Assembly: GCF_963924675.1 (NCBI RefSeq)
Contig: NC_089235.1
Span: 57,189,520 to 57,253,519 of the forward strand
Source of the DNA: Phocoena phocoena
Lineage: Eukaryota > Chordata > Mammalia > Artiodactyla > Phocoenidae
Length of the DNA: 64,000 nucleotides
Direction: 5' to 3'
A program made the translations under genes and the position numbers. Below the pieces are notes generated by a model. The model worked only from the letters and a program-made list of their open reading frames with translations. It ran no database searches and was not told where the DNA came from. Each line of letters starts with the position of its first letter. The first letter of the stretch is position 1. Shown here piece after piece: positions 23,843-35,800 of this stretch.

Positions 23843-24129
23843 CTATAGAGCCTAGAATTTAAAAAGCAAAACAAAACAAAAAAACAATATTTATATCAGT
23901 ACACCTCATAGATCAATGTAAAGCTTGTATGCTAAATGTATAAAAATCATAACAGATAGATTAACTTTTTACAATGTTAGTGCAGTTGTGACATTACCAC
24001 TTGTGACTGGTACCTTCATCTCTGAGTTTATATCTAATATGAAAATAATTTTTTTAAATTGCGTTTAACATTAGATTTGTACAAGAAAACAGTGACTTAC
24101 TGGAGCAGATGGTGATACCCTTTGAAAGC

Positions 24130-24350
24130 AGCACAGGAAGAGTTAAGAGCAGAAGCTCTGACTTCAAATTTACACACTGCTTCCTCCAAACTGGGTGATC
24201 TTGGCCAAGTTATCTTAGTCTCTCCATTTTGAGGTTTATTATCTTTAATCTGGAATCCTAGTAGTACATAGTTCTTAAGGAGAGTGAAATGATGAAATTA
24301 GATACCTATAAAAGTTTAGAACACAAAGACCAGCCCACAATAAAAGCTTG
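24130..24350 (+). repeat. MIR SINE, sense
   Basis: In MIR order: 'gttaagagcagaagctctga', 'cttcaaatttacacactgct', 'gtgatcttggccaagttatc', 'tagtctctccattttgaggt', then a decayed 3' part ending 'aataaaagcttgttatc'. It is close to full length. Confidence 0.72.
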
Positions 24351-25495
24351 TTATCATCCCCAAATTTGAAAATTTACAGAAAGGAAGAGAGAAAATAGAT
24401 GCTAAATCTTCTATCAAGTTATATTTCAACACGTATCTGGTTCTGACATTAGTTAAATGGTTACTTGGTATTAAATATGCTGAATTCCAAGAATTTCCTA
24501 AACTCATTCACTTTGAATCCGTTGCCTTTCAATGAAAAGAGCTTGTGACTGAAAATTCTAAAATCCCAAATTTATCAAATATTTACCAGTATTTAATTCT
24601 TCAGTGATTTATAAGAACTTTTTGATTACATGCATCCTTCAAATCAGTAAACTGCAGGCATAGACATATTTCATTAATAGGTACAAATAGATCAGCACCA
24701 CATCGTTTGGAGAAAATTGAATTTATTAGGGAAGGTTATCTTGCTATAGAATTGCTGTCCATGCTACCTGTGTAGATTATCTGTGCCACTGAAAATCTAG
24801 TGGTGTACAGGGATGAAATATAATTATTTAGTGTTATTATCTGTATTGCTCAGGAAGATTAGTATTTTAAATGGGAGACAAGTTCACAGTAATTTATGCA
24901 GCCAAAGAACAGGAAACAACCTTTTTTGTCCACCATTGATTGGAGAGTTGCTATGAATCAGATTTGATTCTTAACATGGTCCTTCAGTACATATTTTTTG
25001 GTGCTTTTTTTCTTATAAAGACAGCTAAAATTATTTTTGTTAATTTTTATTTATTTTTAAAAAAATCATTTTCACTGACCAGGTTGTCTCTTGAAAAATA
25101 AAATGAATATTATGGAGCATAGTAGATGAATTTTCTTTTCACGAAACATAGAAGACTTAGTTTCCCCGAGCTTCTGTAACAATAGACTTTTTCTGGCACA
25201 TACCAGGCAACTAAATGCAGTCAAACCTTTTTTGTTTGGGGGACATTGATTTGGAATTTATCATCATTTATATAGGGAATGAGTTAAAACATTTTTTTAG
25301 TACTCATATTGAAAGGATAAATATGTGTCTACATCCCTAAACTTTGCTTAATATAGGGAAACAAACATTTTTCTAAGAAAATTAATGTTGTAAAACGTTA
25401 TTGGAGAATATATTTTAGTGACACAAGGATTTTAAAATACTTTTATTGTTTTCAGATGTTTTAATATAAAAATTAGAAATACTTTATAGTTTTAT
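24351..25495. other. unassigned AT-rich sequence
   Basis: No supported gene or repeat. The 63-residue minus-strand open frame at 24507-24316 partly overlaps MIR sequence and has no domain. Confidence 0.4.
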
Positions 25496-25499
25496 AAAG

Positions 25500-25860
25500 A
25501 TAATGCTTTACATTGATTGAGCAGGTATCATGTTAGATATACTTAGTGCTTTATGTGATTGCCTTATTGAATCCTCCCCCAAGTGGGCTATGTCTGATCT
25601 ACTAGGTGGCAAGCTATATGTAGGACAGGACTGTATTTTTATTCATCACTGTAGTCCCCTCCAAGGTAAGCACTTAAATTTTTATTAAATAAAATGTTAT
25701 TCTTCCTAATATCTCTATGTAGTAACGAACTGAGACTGAGAAATGATAAGAAAAAGATCATGCTGCTTATCAAAGCTCATGCTTCTAATAAAAGTTAGAA
25801 TCTGGATTAGTCTAAAACAATCTGACCAGAGAACCTAACTCTTAACTACTTAGATCTAAC
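25500..25860 (-). repeat. MIR, antisense, split by an L2 tail
   Basis: The left part (25500-25578: 'ttgagcaggtatcatgttag', 'agtgctttatgtgattgcct') and the right part (about 25720-25860: 'gaactgagactgagaaatga', 'gaatctggattagtct', 'ctaactcttaactact') together make one antisense MIR. The middle is foreign (see the L2 entry). It is very old, and the internal boundaries are approximate. Confidence 0.55.
25580..25690 (+). repeat. L2 3' end nested in MIR
   Basis: 'ctactaggtggcaagctata', 'gtaggacaggactgtatttt', 'tcactgtagtcccctccaag' and 'taagcacttaaatttttatt' fit the last roughly 100 bp of L2 ('agggcaggactttgtctgtt', 'tagtaggtgctcaataaa'), inserted within the antisense MIR. Confidence 0.5.
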
Positions 25861-27639
25861 AAAATACTGGCACCTCTAAATGCTACTAATTTATTTCCCT
25901 AGTGCAGTTTCTCCTTGTTTTAACATGGAAATGTCCTTTAACTAAACTTTTAGGGAGAGGAGGTGAGGTAGCAGCGAGGAAATTATTATTTTTGCTATTC
26001 TTACTCCACCTAGGTTAGACTAGAATTTGTTACACTTGGAATACAAACAGATACATTAAAGAATATTCAGATTTCGATCATGCAAAATAGGTACGTGATG
26101 AGGCAGTTGCCTGCAAGCTACATTATATGTCTTGAAAGATAATTTTCTAAAATCTTAATATTTTCCCTCAACCATGTCTGGATAATCTACTATACATAGT
26201 TTATCCATCAATATTTCCATTTTTGCCTGTGGTAGCTATGAAGGCTGTAAGTTTTAGGAATATACGCCTGTCAAGAAAAAACTGTCTAAAATGTGGAAAT
26301 CAATAAAGAATACCACATGTCATTTCAGTGTTACCGGAGACAATATTTAGCAAGCTCACCAAAGAATTACTTCATATTCTAGAAAATTTTAAGTGTAATT
26401 GATTTTATGATTTAACATTTGAGTAAACTGTGAATTTATATGATAACTTGTAGATTTCTGTTCAGCAGAAAAGATACCACCAAAGTCGTTTATTTCTTCC
26501 CTTTTTTTAACTCTCTATTGGGCCAGTTTTGTTTCTAACTATTGTTTTAACAATCACTTTTTTTTTCTCAAAATGAGAATGAAGAGCCAGTTCCTCAAAA
26601 CGTTTTCTTTTTAACCAGATTTATCATCTACGATACTCTTATTAATTATGAGATTGAGTAAAATATGTGACTTTTTTTCTTCTATATTTGTATGAGAGTA
26701 ATGTTTTTAACTCTGAATATTATATCTTGAATGACGTATGCAACGTATCAGTGACCTTTAGCCAAAGATTACCAGGGGTATCACTGTAGTTGAATAAGTT
26801 GGATTCATGATTCATTAAAATGAGGGAGAATATACATCTTGGGTACTTGTGGGGTGTTTCAGTGACAGGTAAAAAGGATTTATTATAGGATTTGGGCTTT
26901 TGTTAGGTGACATTGGAAGGGCTTAAGGGAGCAGGGCATTACCTGGATTGCTCCCTAGATTAGATGCTGTCAAGAAGCAAAGGTAAATGAGTGATTGGGT
27001 ATCTAAGTGGGTCTTATCTAGAAAAAGGACAAAATAGAATGAGGCTAAAATTATACTTGAAACAGAAGCAGCAGTCATTCACATTTCTCTTTCTCTAAAG
27101 AAAACAATAGCAATGATAACTAATAATAATAATTTTACAAGTAACAATAACAATCCACTTCTTTTCTGACTCAGAGGATTGTGGTAAAGAAAAGAAAGAT
27201 ACAACAGAGAGTGAAGACGTGTATTTCCCAACTTCTTACTAGTGGATTGGTTCATTCATAGCAGGGGCCAGGCAGTTCTTAGTCTGTTATGCTCTTTGAT
27301 ATCGCTGATATTTGGCTAAAAATTTACTAGACCAGAGTCACTTTTACAGGGAAAGGATATCTCTGCACTGAGCCCTGGGGAACAAACCTTCTTTGAGCGA
27401 CACATGACTTTAGTCGAAGAAGAAGCGAAATACGTTCAGCCAGGGATTGCTAACCGGTTCTGAGCAAACCTAAACCATAAATCTTTTCAGCCACAGATTC
27501 ATATTCCTTCCATTGCTGTTAGCAAGGAGAATGGCACACAATGCTGTGTTTATAAAAGGCAGGATTCTGGAAGCTAATTGAGGTAATCGATACCTTGCTC
27601 AGAAACACAATTCTTCCCTCCCATCTTGGAATTACATAA

Positions 27640-27640
<1 letters not shown>
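25861..27640. other. unassigned sequence
   Basis: No supported gene, RNA gene or repeat family. The 26820-27500 part is slightly richer in G+C but shows no coding frame. Confidence 0.4.
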
Positions 27641-27643
<3 letters not shown>

Positions 27644-27725
<82 letters not shown>

Positions 27726-27747
27726 GCACGCATGCACGCACGCACCA
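27644..27747. repeat. compound microsatellite (CT)n(CA)n(CGCA)n
   Basis: Pure CT at 27644-27690, pure CA at 27691-27720, then CGCA-type units with one TGCA variant. The 60-residue arginine/glutamate and valine/cysteine open frame on the minus strand is microsatellite translation. Likely polymorphic in length. Confidence 0.97.
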
Positions 27748-28600
27748 CACATACACTCTGAGTGACTGAACCTAAGACACAGCGTTTGGTTCATAGGACA
27801 CAAAGCTAACTACCTGAATGTACTGCTTACATTGTCAGATTAGGCTATAATAAAAAGTCAAGTCAACATTGAGTTATCACTCTTTTTTACAAAAAGTTGA
27901 GGTGTAGAGAAACAGCAAGATAACTGTAGAAAAATATATATCAGTATACTCTGTGGATCTGAGATATAGTGAGAAATAAAATTTTGACCCAGAAAAGGGA
28001 CTTATGGTATTCCATAAATATTAACTCTTAGTATATTTATTATATGTATAGTTAGCCACTTATTAAATATATAATCAAAGTAAGAATCAATGCCTATGTC
28101 GAAAATAATTTTATTGAATTAAGGTTAAAAAGGGAAATCCTGTTTTGCTATTTGTCTCTATCAAACTGGATATACAGAAAAACATTTTTTTAAATTTTCA
28201 GTAAATCATAATCACAGTTACATGACAGAACATTAAGAAGCACTTTTTAAGTCATTGGGTTTTCATCATAAATAGATTACAATATATAATCACATTTTAT
28301 CATGTATTCTTTTCTACTGCAAATGATATCTTTGGCATTATATAAATTTTCAACACAAAAATGTGACAAGCTTAATATAAAAAATGCTTCTGAACCCACC
28401 AATCAGCTTTGGAAGTAAAATAAAATAGAAATATTTACACTATTGTGTGCAATTACCAGACCCTTACACTTTATTAAATATCTATCATCTATTAATCATT
28501 ATTTCAGAACAATATTAAATATATAGATATTCATATATACTTGCCTTCATTGCTCAGCATTTCTTTGTTTTTTTATTTATATATGTTGATTTATAGATTT
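27748..28600. other. unassigned AT-rich sequence
   Basis: Nothing recognisable beyond AT-rich low complexity. Confidence 0.4.
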
Positions 28601-28905
28601 CTGGTTAATACTTTTTAATTGAGATACAATATTCCTTTTCACAATATTGCAACTTTCTTACCCTTTCTCCTCTTGTTGACTATTTAGATTGTTTCTATAT
28701 TTGGCTATTATAAATGAGTTGTGATAAGCTCTCCTAAATATTTCTGCTAGGACCCAAGTAAAAGACATTTTTCTAAGGATCTAGAATATATACATTGCAT
28801 AGCCATGCATGTCTTCACATTTACAATAAATTGCCAAATTAGTCTCCAAAGTGCTTTTGCAATTTTGAATCCCATCATAGTATTACAATATTTATGTTTT
28901 TTACT
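28601..28905 (-). mobile_element. LINE-1 (L1M) fragment, antisense, decayed
   Basis: 'gactatttagattgtttcta', 'ttggctattataaatgagtt', 'ccaaattagtctccaaagtg' and 'aatcccatcatagta' follow antisense L1M 3'-region text ('gattgtttccagttttt ggctattata', 'ccaaagtggctgtaccat'). No coding potential remains. Confidence 0.55.
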
Positions 28906-29671
28906 ATCAGACATTTAAATTTTTTGTTTCATTCTGATTATATCTTAAAGGTTTTCCCTCCTAAAGTCTTTGAAGAAAGTTCACTTCACCACACGTGGAC
29001 TGCACGAAGAAATATAGCAAAAGGATGTACCTCATCCACCTTTGTTTCATAATCTCCAAAACAGATACTTTCATGGGCTATCCTTTCTCGCCTTGAATTC
29101 AAGGCAAGCTATTTTTCACCAAGATTATAAGCCAACAGCTGAACTCTGAAGCAGTCTTTGTCACTCAATACAAAGTAAACAAGAATTTTATTTTGATTTT
29201 TATTTTGAGTGGAGGTGAGACTAGTATTTTTCATTGCCCCCAAGTTAATGTCCACCAAATAAAATGGATCTAAATCTTGTGGAAAAGTTAAAATGAAAAA
29301 AAATAAAGCCACTGGCAATACTTTAACCAAAGAAGAAACTGTTTAAAACACCTGTTATCAGATGTTTACATAACTACCTATAATTTTTTATATTTAGAAT
29401 AATGAAATTGTGATGTTAAATTCAGTTTCGTTTGTTTTGCCATGGTGTTTTTTAAATGTATCTTATCAAAAATTCTTTACACTAAAAAAACAAGATAAAT
29501 TATTACTGGACATGAATGAAAGCAAAATATTCTTAGGAAGGATAATTAGAAAGATTGTCTTTTTTACATTATTCATTTACTTCTCCTTTGATGCAAAGTT
29601 TTTTGAAAATGGAAGTAAACACTGAAAATGACATTCAGAGTTCTCTGATGTTTGGATTTTAAAAACTTTCA
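28906..29671. other. unassigned AT-rich sequence
   Basis: No gene seen. Open frames at 29330-29109 and 29410-29625 are short, with no domain and A/T-driven composition. Confidence 0.4.
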
Positions 29672-29694
29672 GGTTTTTTTTTTTTTTTTTTTCA

Positions 29695-29880
29695 TATCAC
29701 AGAAAGAAAAATCTAAACTCCTTAGCATGGCCTTTAGGTCTAGACTTGATCTGGCCTCTGTCTGTTTCTCAGACCTCAAACTTACACGTAACGATCCCTG
29801 TCATCGAAAGCTCCAATCACATTTCATGATTTCAAACTGTGTTTCATTCCTCAACTATGACACTGTTCTAGTATAGGGCT
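29695..29880 (+). repeat. L2 fragment, sense
   Basis: 'aaatctaaactccttagcat', 'ggcctttaggtctagacttg' and 'atctggcctctgtctg' match the well-known L2 segment ('gtccaaactccttagcatgg', 'catgatctggcccctgcc'). It is preceded by a T-run at 29673-29692. Confidence 0.75.
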
Positions 29881-30274
29881 TTCACAATTATTGTACAGTG
29901 CTCTCCCAATCAGCTTTTTGCATAACCGGCTCTTTCTTTTTATATAGATATTTAGAAAACTCTTATAATGCAATGGTATCTTATTGCTTAGACATTTTAT
30001 TTTATATCTTTTGAAAGAGATTCCTTAGAATTGGTTAAATATTTTTTTACATAAGATGTTTCTTTTCCCATTCATAGATATTGAAGTGAAATATGCATGT
30101 GCTTATCTGAAACCTGTACTAGAACTCTTTCCTGACTATACAGTTTCCCACATACAGATTAGAACCAGGCATTGAATATAGGACTATAATGGGTATCAAA
30201 TAAATTTGAAATCTAGTATCATAACTGAGTAAAGTCAAATTACAAATACCTAAATGATTTCTAGCCATATCTTT

Positions 30275-30545
30275 TCTCCCAGTTTTATTGAGAAATTATT
30301 GACAAATAAAAATTATATAAAAGTTGTACAAAGTGATGCTTTGACATAAATTGAATTGTGAATTCAATGTGAATTGATTATCTCGATCAAGCTATTTAAC
30401 ATATCCATCAGCTCATATACCGCTTTTTCTTCCATGTGGAGAGAACACTTGAAATCTACTCTCTTAATAAATTTCAAGTGTACAGTGTATTACTATTAAA
30501 TACAGTTAACATAGTAAACAAAGATGCATAGTCCACATCTAACAT
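30275..30545 (-). mobile_element. LINE-1 3'UTR fragment, antisense
   Basis: Starts 'cccagttttattgagaaatt' then 'tgacaaataaaaatta', with 'taacatatccatcagctcat' and 'tctactctcttaataaattt' following: antisense L1M 3'UTR. It ends at the perfect hairpin described separately. Confidence 0.75.
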
Positions 30546-30612
30546 AATATTATTTTAACATTTTTCCCACATCTTGTTTTCAAGATGTGGGAAAAATGTT
30601 AAAATAATATTA
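30545..30612. repeat. perfect hairpin: 32-bp arms, 4-base loop
   Basis: Bases 30545-30576 and 30581-30612 are exact reverse complements (outer end taatattattttaac, inner end cccacatcttg), separated by tttt. The arms have no mismatch, although the adjoining L1 text is heavily diverged. Confidence 0.97.
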
Positions 30613-31545
30613 AATGCTAATATTAATTAATATTAAATATTAAAATAATCATGAGACTCCTACCAGGTTTCATGTACTTCACTGTCAAAGGAATGATTAA
30701 AAATACAATTTTTATAATTTTTATGCAAAAATTATGTAATGGAGGACATTTACAAAAGAAATTTTAATGTATAGCCAAATTATATTTTTACATTTTATTA
30801 AAAATCTTTTAAAAACAAAACAAAATATTTACATCACAGCAGATTTACATCTGAGCTTTTGATTAGAATGTTAATATTACTATTCTGACTCCATAATTTA
30901 TAGTAGACCCTACATGTGTTACTTGATGATATCATTTATCTCATATTTACTTGTGATGATTAATGAGAGAAAACATTCAATGAATTTCACACAGTAGCAA
31001 ATTAAGCACTTCATGAAAGGATAAGTTACTATATATTCTGTTTCAATAATTTTAGATAAGTATATAAAATAATTAAAAATTTTTTTAAGTATAGAGTATG
31101 TTGTTACATTTTGCAACAAAGATTTTAATGATAAAGGATTTTGTTCCTTAACTTTTCTTTTAATGTATCTGAAAATTATTCATTGACGGTAATGACAAGA
31201 TTACCAACTAGTGGCAACCATCATTAATTACAGACACATGGTCCTTGAAAAACTGAAATATCAAGTTAAGTCACTGTATATACTAAGACTAGATTTGATA
31301 TATGTATTTTAAATCTGAAAAATGACGATGTGCTAAAAGTGGACCTGATAGGCATCATGAGTTACAAATTCAGTATAACACATTTCCATTCACAAAGGGG
31401 GTGATTCATATACATTTGTTAAAATTACTTTTTAAAGATGAACACATACTGCAATATATTTTAGCAAGTAAATAGGAGGTAACCTTGATCACAAAAGTTG
31501 GATGTAGCATGGAGTATATATGTAAGTATTCATATATTTTAGAGT
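30613..31545. other. unassigned AT-rich sequence
   Basis: Very AT-rich with no gene or named repeat. Minus-strand open frames (66 residues each) are low complexity. Confidence 0.4.
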
Positions 31546-31549
31546 AGAG

Positions 31550-31780
31550 ATAGGGTACATGGGCTCTGAATTTAGCCACATTCTTTGTAAATTTCAGCTT
31601 TGTCACTGTCTAATTTGGGGGCGTAGGCAAGTTATTTAATCTCAAATTACTTAAGCTAATTGTCAGTTTCACATATTTGTATACTACCGCAATATTACAA
31701 GGATAATCTTATATTTATGCATGTACTACTTCTAGCAGGACAGAGCAACTACTCAATAATGTTTTTCTCTGTTATTACCT
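31550..31780 (+). repeat. MIR SINE, sense
   Basis: 'gtacatgggctctgaattta', 'tttcagctttgtcactgtct', 'gtaggcaagttatttaatct' and 'tactcaataatgttttt' fit MIR landmarks (head, 'cagctctgccacttact', 'gggcaagttacttaacctct', 'ctcaataaatgtt'). Confidence 0.62.
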
Positions 31781-32670
31781 CAGTACTTTTAACAATTCTG
31801 AAAATAATACAATCACAATAATCACTAATATTTATTACCCTAATGATAATGAGTATATCTGATCTTTTACATACCACTTCTTAATACAGTGATCTAAGGA
31901 ATGCGATCGTTTGATTAGAAATCAGTATGTTGTTATTTAGAATTTATAATTAGCTAGAATGTTAAAATAAGAGTCATATCATCAATTACTTAAGATTTAT
32001 TTATTCATTAATCTTTACTGTCAACATCAGCATAAACGTTAGTACAATTATTTGTACATGGGTAACAAATGTAGTATATTTTAATTCATTAAAACATTGT
32101 TATAGTATAATATTATATCTACCAAGAAGGTATATGTTTATATCATCAGAGTATGTATTTTATTTAAAATTTTGGTTTATTCATAACTTGGGATTATTCT
32201 TTTAGAAAAGTAATGTTTTAATTTTTATCTTTCTTTTTTTGAGTTATTTTATTTTTATATTTTGAAACCAGCACTAACTGATGTATCTCCAAAAGCCCTA
32301 GGAAGTTTGATACAAACACTGAAGCTAATTTTTCAAATACAAAATTTATGTTGTAAGTAATAATATCTTGTGAATCTATTATAGTTGACTATTGCACATT
32401 ACTGTGGACATGGGATAGGAATGAGTTTGGAATATGAAGATGGAACTAGCATATCTTCCCGTGCATAGCTCTGCATTTTTGTTTAATTTTGCAGATCTGA
32501 TTGAAATCATGATGCTTTTTTCAACACTAGACACTTTTTTCCTAAGTTATATTCATTATGAAATACTTCAAGTAAACTATAAGTATGCCATTATATATCT
32601 TATGTTCTCCCTTGGTTGCTGTTTTAAAATGTACTACAGGAGGTAGAAACAATAAACTGCTTTGATTTGA
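31781..32670. other. unassigned AT-rich sequence
   Basis: No gene supported. The 70-residue frame at 32434-32646 has hydrophobic stretches but no family match that I recognise. A short G8(AG)n run follows at 32671-32691. Confidence 0.4.
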
Positions 32671-32817
32671 GGGGGGGGAGAGAGAGAGAGACTACTTAGT
32701 ATAATTATGGGGAAAGAAGCTCAAAGTTTGAAATCAGAATACATACCCAGGATTAAAGTTATCAGAAGAGTTAAGAAAATCAGTAAATTTGAAAGCAATG
32801 ATTTCTCAGGTTTTCTT

Positions 32818-33662
32818 TTTTTTTAAGCTATGTATTCGGAATATGTATAACTTGTTGAGTTTGAAGATAAGTATACACTCATAAGACTATCAGCCACCAC
32901 CATCAAGGACATAAACATATCCATCACCTCCCAAAGTTTCCTCCTGCACCTTTATTAGCATAATTATTATTTGTGGTAAGAATTTTTAACATGAGATCTA
33001 CCCTCTTAGTAAATTTTAAGTACACAATATAGTATTATTAGCTATAGGCGCTATGTCTTATAGTAGATCTCCAAAATTCTTCCAAAACTGAAACTTTGTA
33101 CCTTTTAACCATCACCTCCTCATTTCCCCTTCTCCCCAGCTCCTGGTAATCACTATTCTATTCTCTGCTTCTATGAGAGGACCTATCAGACTATTTTCAA
33201 TTCCACATGTAAATGAGATCCTACAGTATTTGACTTTCTGTTTCTGCCTTGTTTCTGCTATACCTAGCATAATGCTCTCCAGGTCTATCCATGTTGTTAC
33301 AAAAATAGAAAGATATTCTGTGTTGATGGATTGGAAGAATTAATATTGACAAAATATCCATACTACCCAAAGTAATCTACAGGTTCACTGCAAGTTCTAT
33401 CAAGATCCCAGTGACATTTTTTCACAGAAATAGAAAAAGCACTCCTAAAATTCATATGGAATCACGAAACACCCCAAAGAGTCAATGCAATCTTGAAAAA
33501 GAATAACAATGCTTGAGACATCTCACTTTCTGATTTCAAATTATATTACAAAGATATAGGAATTAAAACACTATGGTACTGACATAAACTTATAGACCAA
33601 TGGAACAGAATAGAGTGCTTAGAAATAAATTTGTGCATCTATGGTCAACTTATCTTCAACAA
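32818..33662 (-). mobile_element. LINE-1 with inverted 5' part (twin-priming form)
   Basis: The left part (about 32818-33302) is antisense L1 3' region starting at a T-run (the poly-A tail on the minus strand) and running to 'ccatgttgttacaaa'. The right part (about 33305-33662) is sense-strand ORF2 C-terminal sequence: 'gatggattggaagaattaat', 'ttcacagaaatagaaaaagc' and 'ccaatggaacagaatagag'. On the minus strand this is a normal 3' part plus an inverted 5' part, the signature of twin-primed reverse transcription. Possible short TSDs of gttttct lie at the outer ends (32811 and 33663) but are weak. Confidence 0.75.
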
Positions 33663-33699
33663 GTTTTCTACAAATTTCAGTTAATTAGACCTTTTGCAG

Positions 33700-33740
33700 T
33701 TAGGTTAATCTGAGTGTAGGGCACACTTAGATTAACCTAA
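33700..33740. repeat. hairpin: 17-bp arms, 7-base loop
   Basis: Arms 33700-33716 (ttaggttaatctgagtg) and 33724-33740 (cacttagattaacctaa) pair at 16 of 17 positions, with loop tagggca. It lies just beyond the inverted L1. Confidence 0.93.
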
Positions 33741-35385
33741 TCAGAAAATTTCATTTCAATCTAGTAGGCTGTGAACAGCTATCCTATTATATCACAATTT
33801 CTCATATGAATATTTAGTTAAGAACAATTTAGTTTATAAAAGGAAGAAAAGAAGGAATAAAGACTGGAAAAATTTTTTTAAAGTCACAGCAAAGATTTTC
33901 TTTTACTCTAGAAACTTAAAAAATCTGTCTCTGTATATCTCGGGTCAAGTAAAACCTTGTCTTTTTAACACCCTGATCTCATTGCTATATTTATTTTGAC
34001 TTCATAATTTTGTGGTCATAGCTTTAAGAGATTCTCACATCCACAATACTGTGAACTCTTTGGAAAGCAAAATCTTTTTTTCAGGAATCAGACCAGTATC
34101 TGAGGCACAATTGATGTTAAATGCTAATTGTTTGACTAAATAAATTGATAGGTGAATAGATAAACTTATTAATACTATAGTATTAAACAATAATTGCAAA
34201 TTTTTATAAATGTCTTCACTGATGCAACCTTTTGCATGGAACTGACACATTAAGAATGATATGAATTTAAAGCACTAAAATACTACTACTTATTGATTGT
34301 GGATATTTATATAATTAATAAAGTAAAAAATATCTTTGAGCAATGCATATGAACTTCAGTATAATTCTTGGTTTTCTATAGAGATGAAGTAAATAAAACA
34401 AGATATGATATTAAATAATTAAATAATAAATAATTTTGGCTAATTTCAAGAACATGTTAGAAGAAATGTTAACTTCTGTCTGTCTTAATAACATATAAAA
34501 AAGTGTAAGGAAAAGGTTTGAATAATGTATATCTATTTTCAACGTTGGTTTGGAAAATTTGAATAGCCTACTTTTCTTGTGATAAAAGTTTGAAAGTGGT
34601 CAAAAGATACCAAAAAAAAAAAAAAAGTGAAGTTTTGTTGCAAGCAGAGGCATTCTGAATCATTCATTTCCAAAAATAGGCATTGATGCTTCTAAATTAC
34701 TAAGGATTTGGGGTTGGGAGGGGAGGTGGGGCAAGCTTATTCTGAAACTGTTGCTTTAGTTCATTTTCTTTCTTCTTTCTTCTCCTTGACTTGGTAACAA
34801 TAAAGAAAAATTTAAGAAAGACAACAAATTGAAACTCAAGATATGTGGAATAAAGAAAAGAAAGACAACGAAAATGTTTTGCTTTATAGAATTTAAAAGA
34901 TGTTTTTGTTTTATTTTTACTATGGACCATGAGTACTAGTAAATTCTTCAAAACTTAATCATAGAACAATTTACTGTAGCCCCTTCCCACTACTCTGAAT
35001 GATTTGGAAGGTTCAGTAACATGAGAAATTCTGCTCCTGAAACAATTAAGAGTGCAGATGTGATCGAAATAAGTAAATTGCAGGTGTTGTTAAGTTTTTT
35101 AAATATTTTTATTATGCTAAATTTTATATCATGGAGTTTCCCTAAAGGGAAAATAATTTTAGCTACTATAAAAGAAGAAAAGTATTGAGAGATTATTTTA
35201 TATTTTAGTTTGAAACTCAATTTTTTTGTGTGTTTGCTTACTAATTTCTTATAAAGATCAATTGTCTCTCTCATCCTACAGCCCTATTCCATCAGAAAAT
35301 CTGCACGATGCTCCACTGGACAAGGTAGAGAAAAAAATTTTTTAAATTTTTCTTTGTGGATTTAAATATTTATGTATCTATATCT
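33741..35385. other. unassigned AT-rich sequence
   Basis: No gene or named repeat. Contains an A-run near 34612-34626. Minus-strand open frames of 71-94 residues are K/N/I/F-rich chance frames. Confidence 0.4.
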
Positions 35386-35387
35386 CT

Positions 35388-35453
35388 TGATATATATATA
35401 TACATATATATTTATATGTATTTATATATATATATGTATATATATATATATTT
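35388..35453. repeat. AT-rich microsatellite (TA)n with TATG/TATT units
   Basis: Alternating ta with tatttatatg and tatatgtata variants over about 65 bp; self-complementary. Confidence 0.88.
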
Positions 35454-35739
35454 TTTAATGTTTTGGGTACTGTCTACAAGCCTCTGATTTTCCTCTTGCC
35501 CCAGGTCCTCACAAATATTATAAATTTGTACCAGGTAACCTCCTGCCTGTACTTTTCTAGTGTATGCTCTGTACAAAGGCTCAGAGGGCTGGGAGATTGA
35601 TTTCTTGTCTGGGCTTAGTTTTCCAAAAGCTATGCCCTAGCCCTGACACAGTTTAACCTGGAGAAGTGTATGAGGTTTGTTATTCAAGTTTCATTTTGCA
35701 ATTTCCACAAAAGTGCCTTGGTATATTCAGGAATCAATA
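35454..35739. other. unassigned sequence
   Basis: Moderately GC-balanced text with no frame, splice pattern or repeat that I recognise. Confidence 0.35.
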
Positions 35740-35800
35740 ATTAGCTGAATCTGACAGCAGATTCAGCTAATATTCAGAGTGAATATTCAGAGTGAATATT
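35740..35800. repeat. 14-bp hairpin fused to a 13-bp tandem repeat
   Basis: Arms attagctgaatctg (35740-35753) and cagattcagctaat (35758-35771) are perfect reverse complements around acag. The right arm runs straight into two copies of aatattcagagtg (35769-35781 and 35782-35794), then aatatt. Confidence 0.95.

Noticed and set aside
27644..27747. Possible CRISPR-like or satellite array
   Set aside because: Simple di- and tetranucleotide repeats without spacers. No CRISPR is expected or seen in this eukaryotic sequence.
27574..27756. Open frame with long Cys/Val and Arg/Glu runs
   Set aside because: It is translation of the CT/CA microsatellite.
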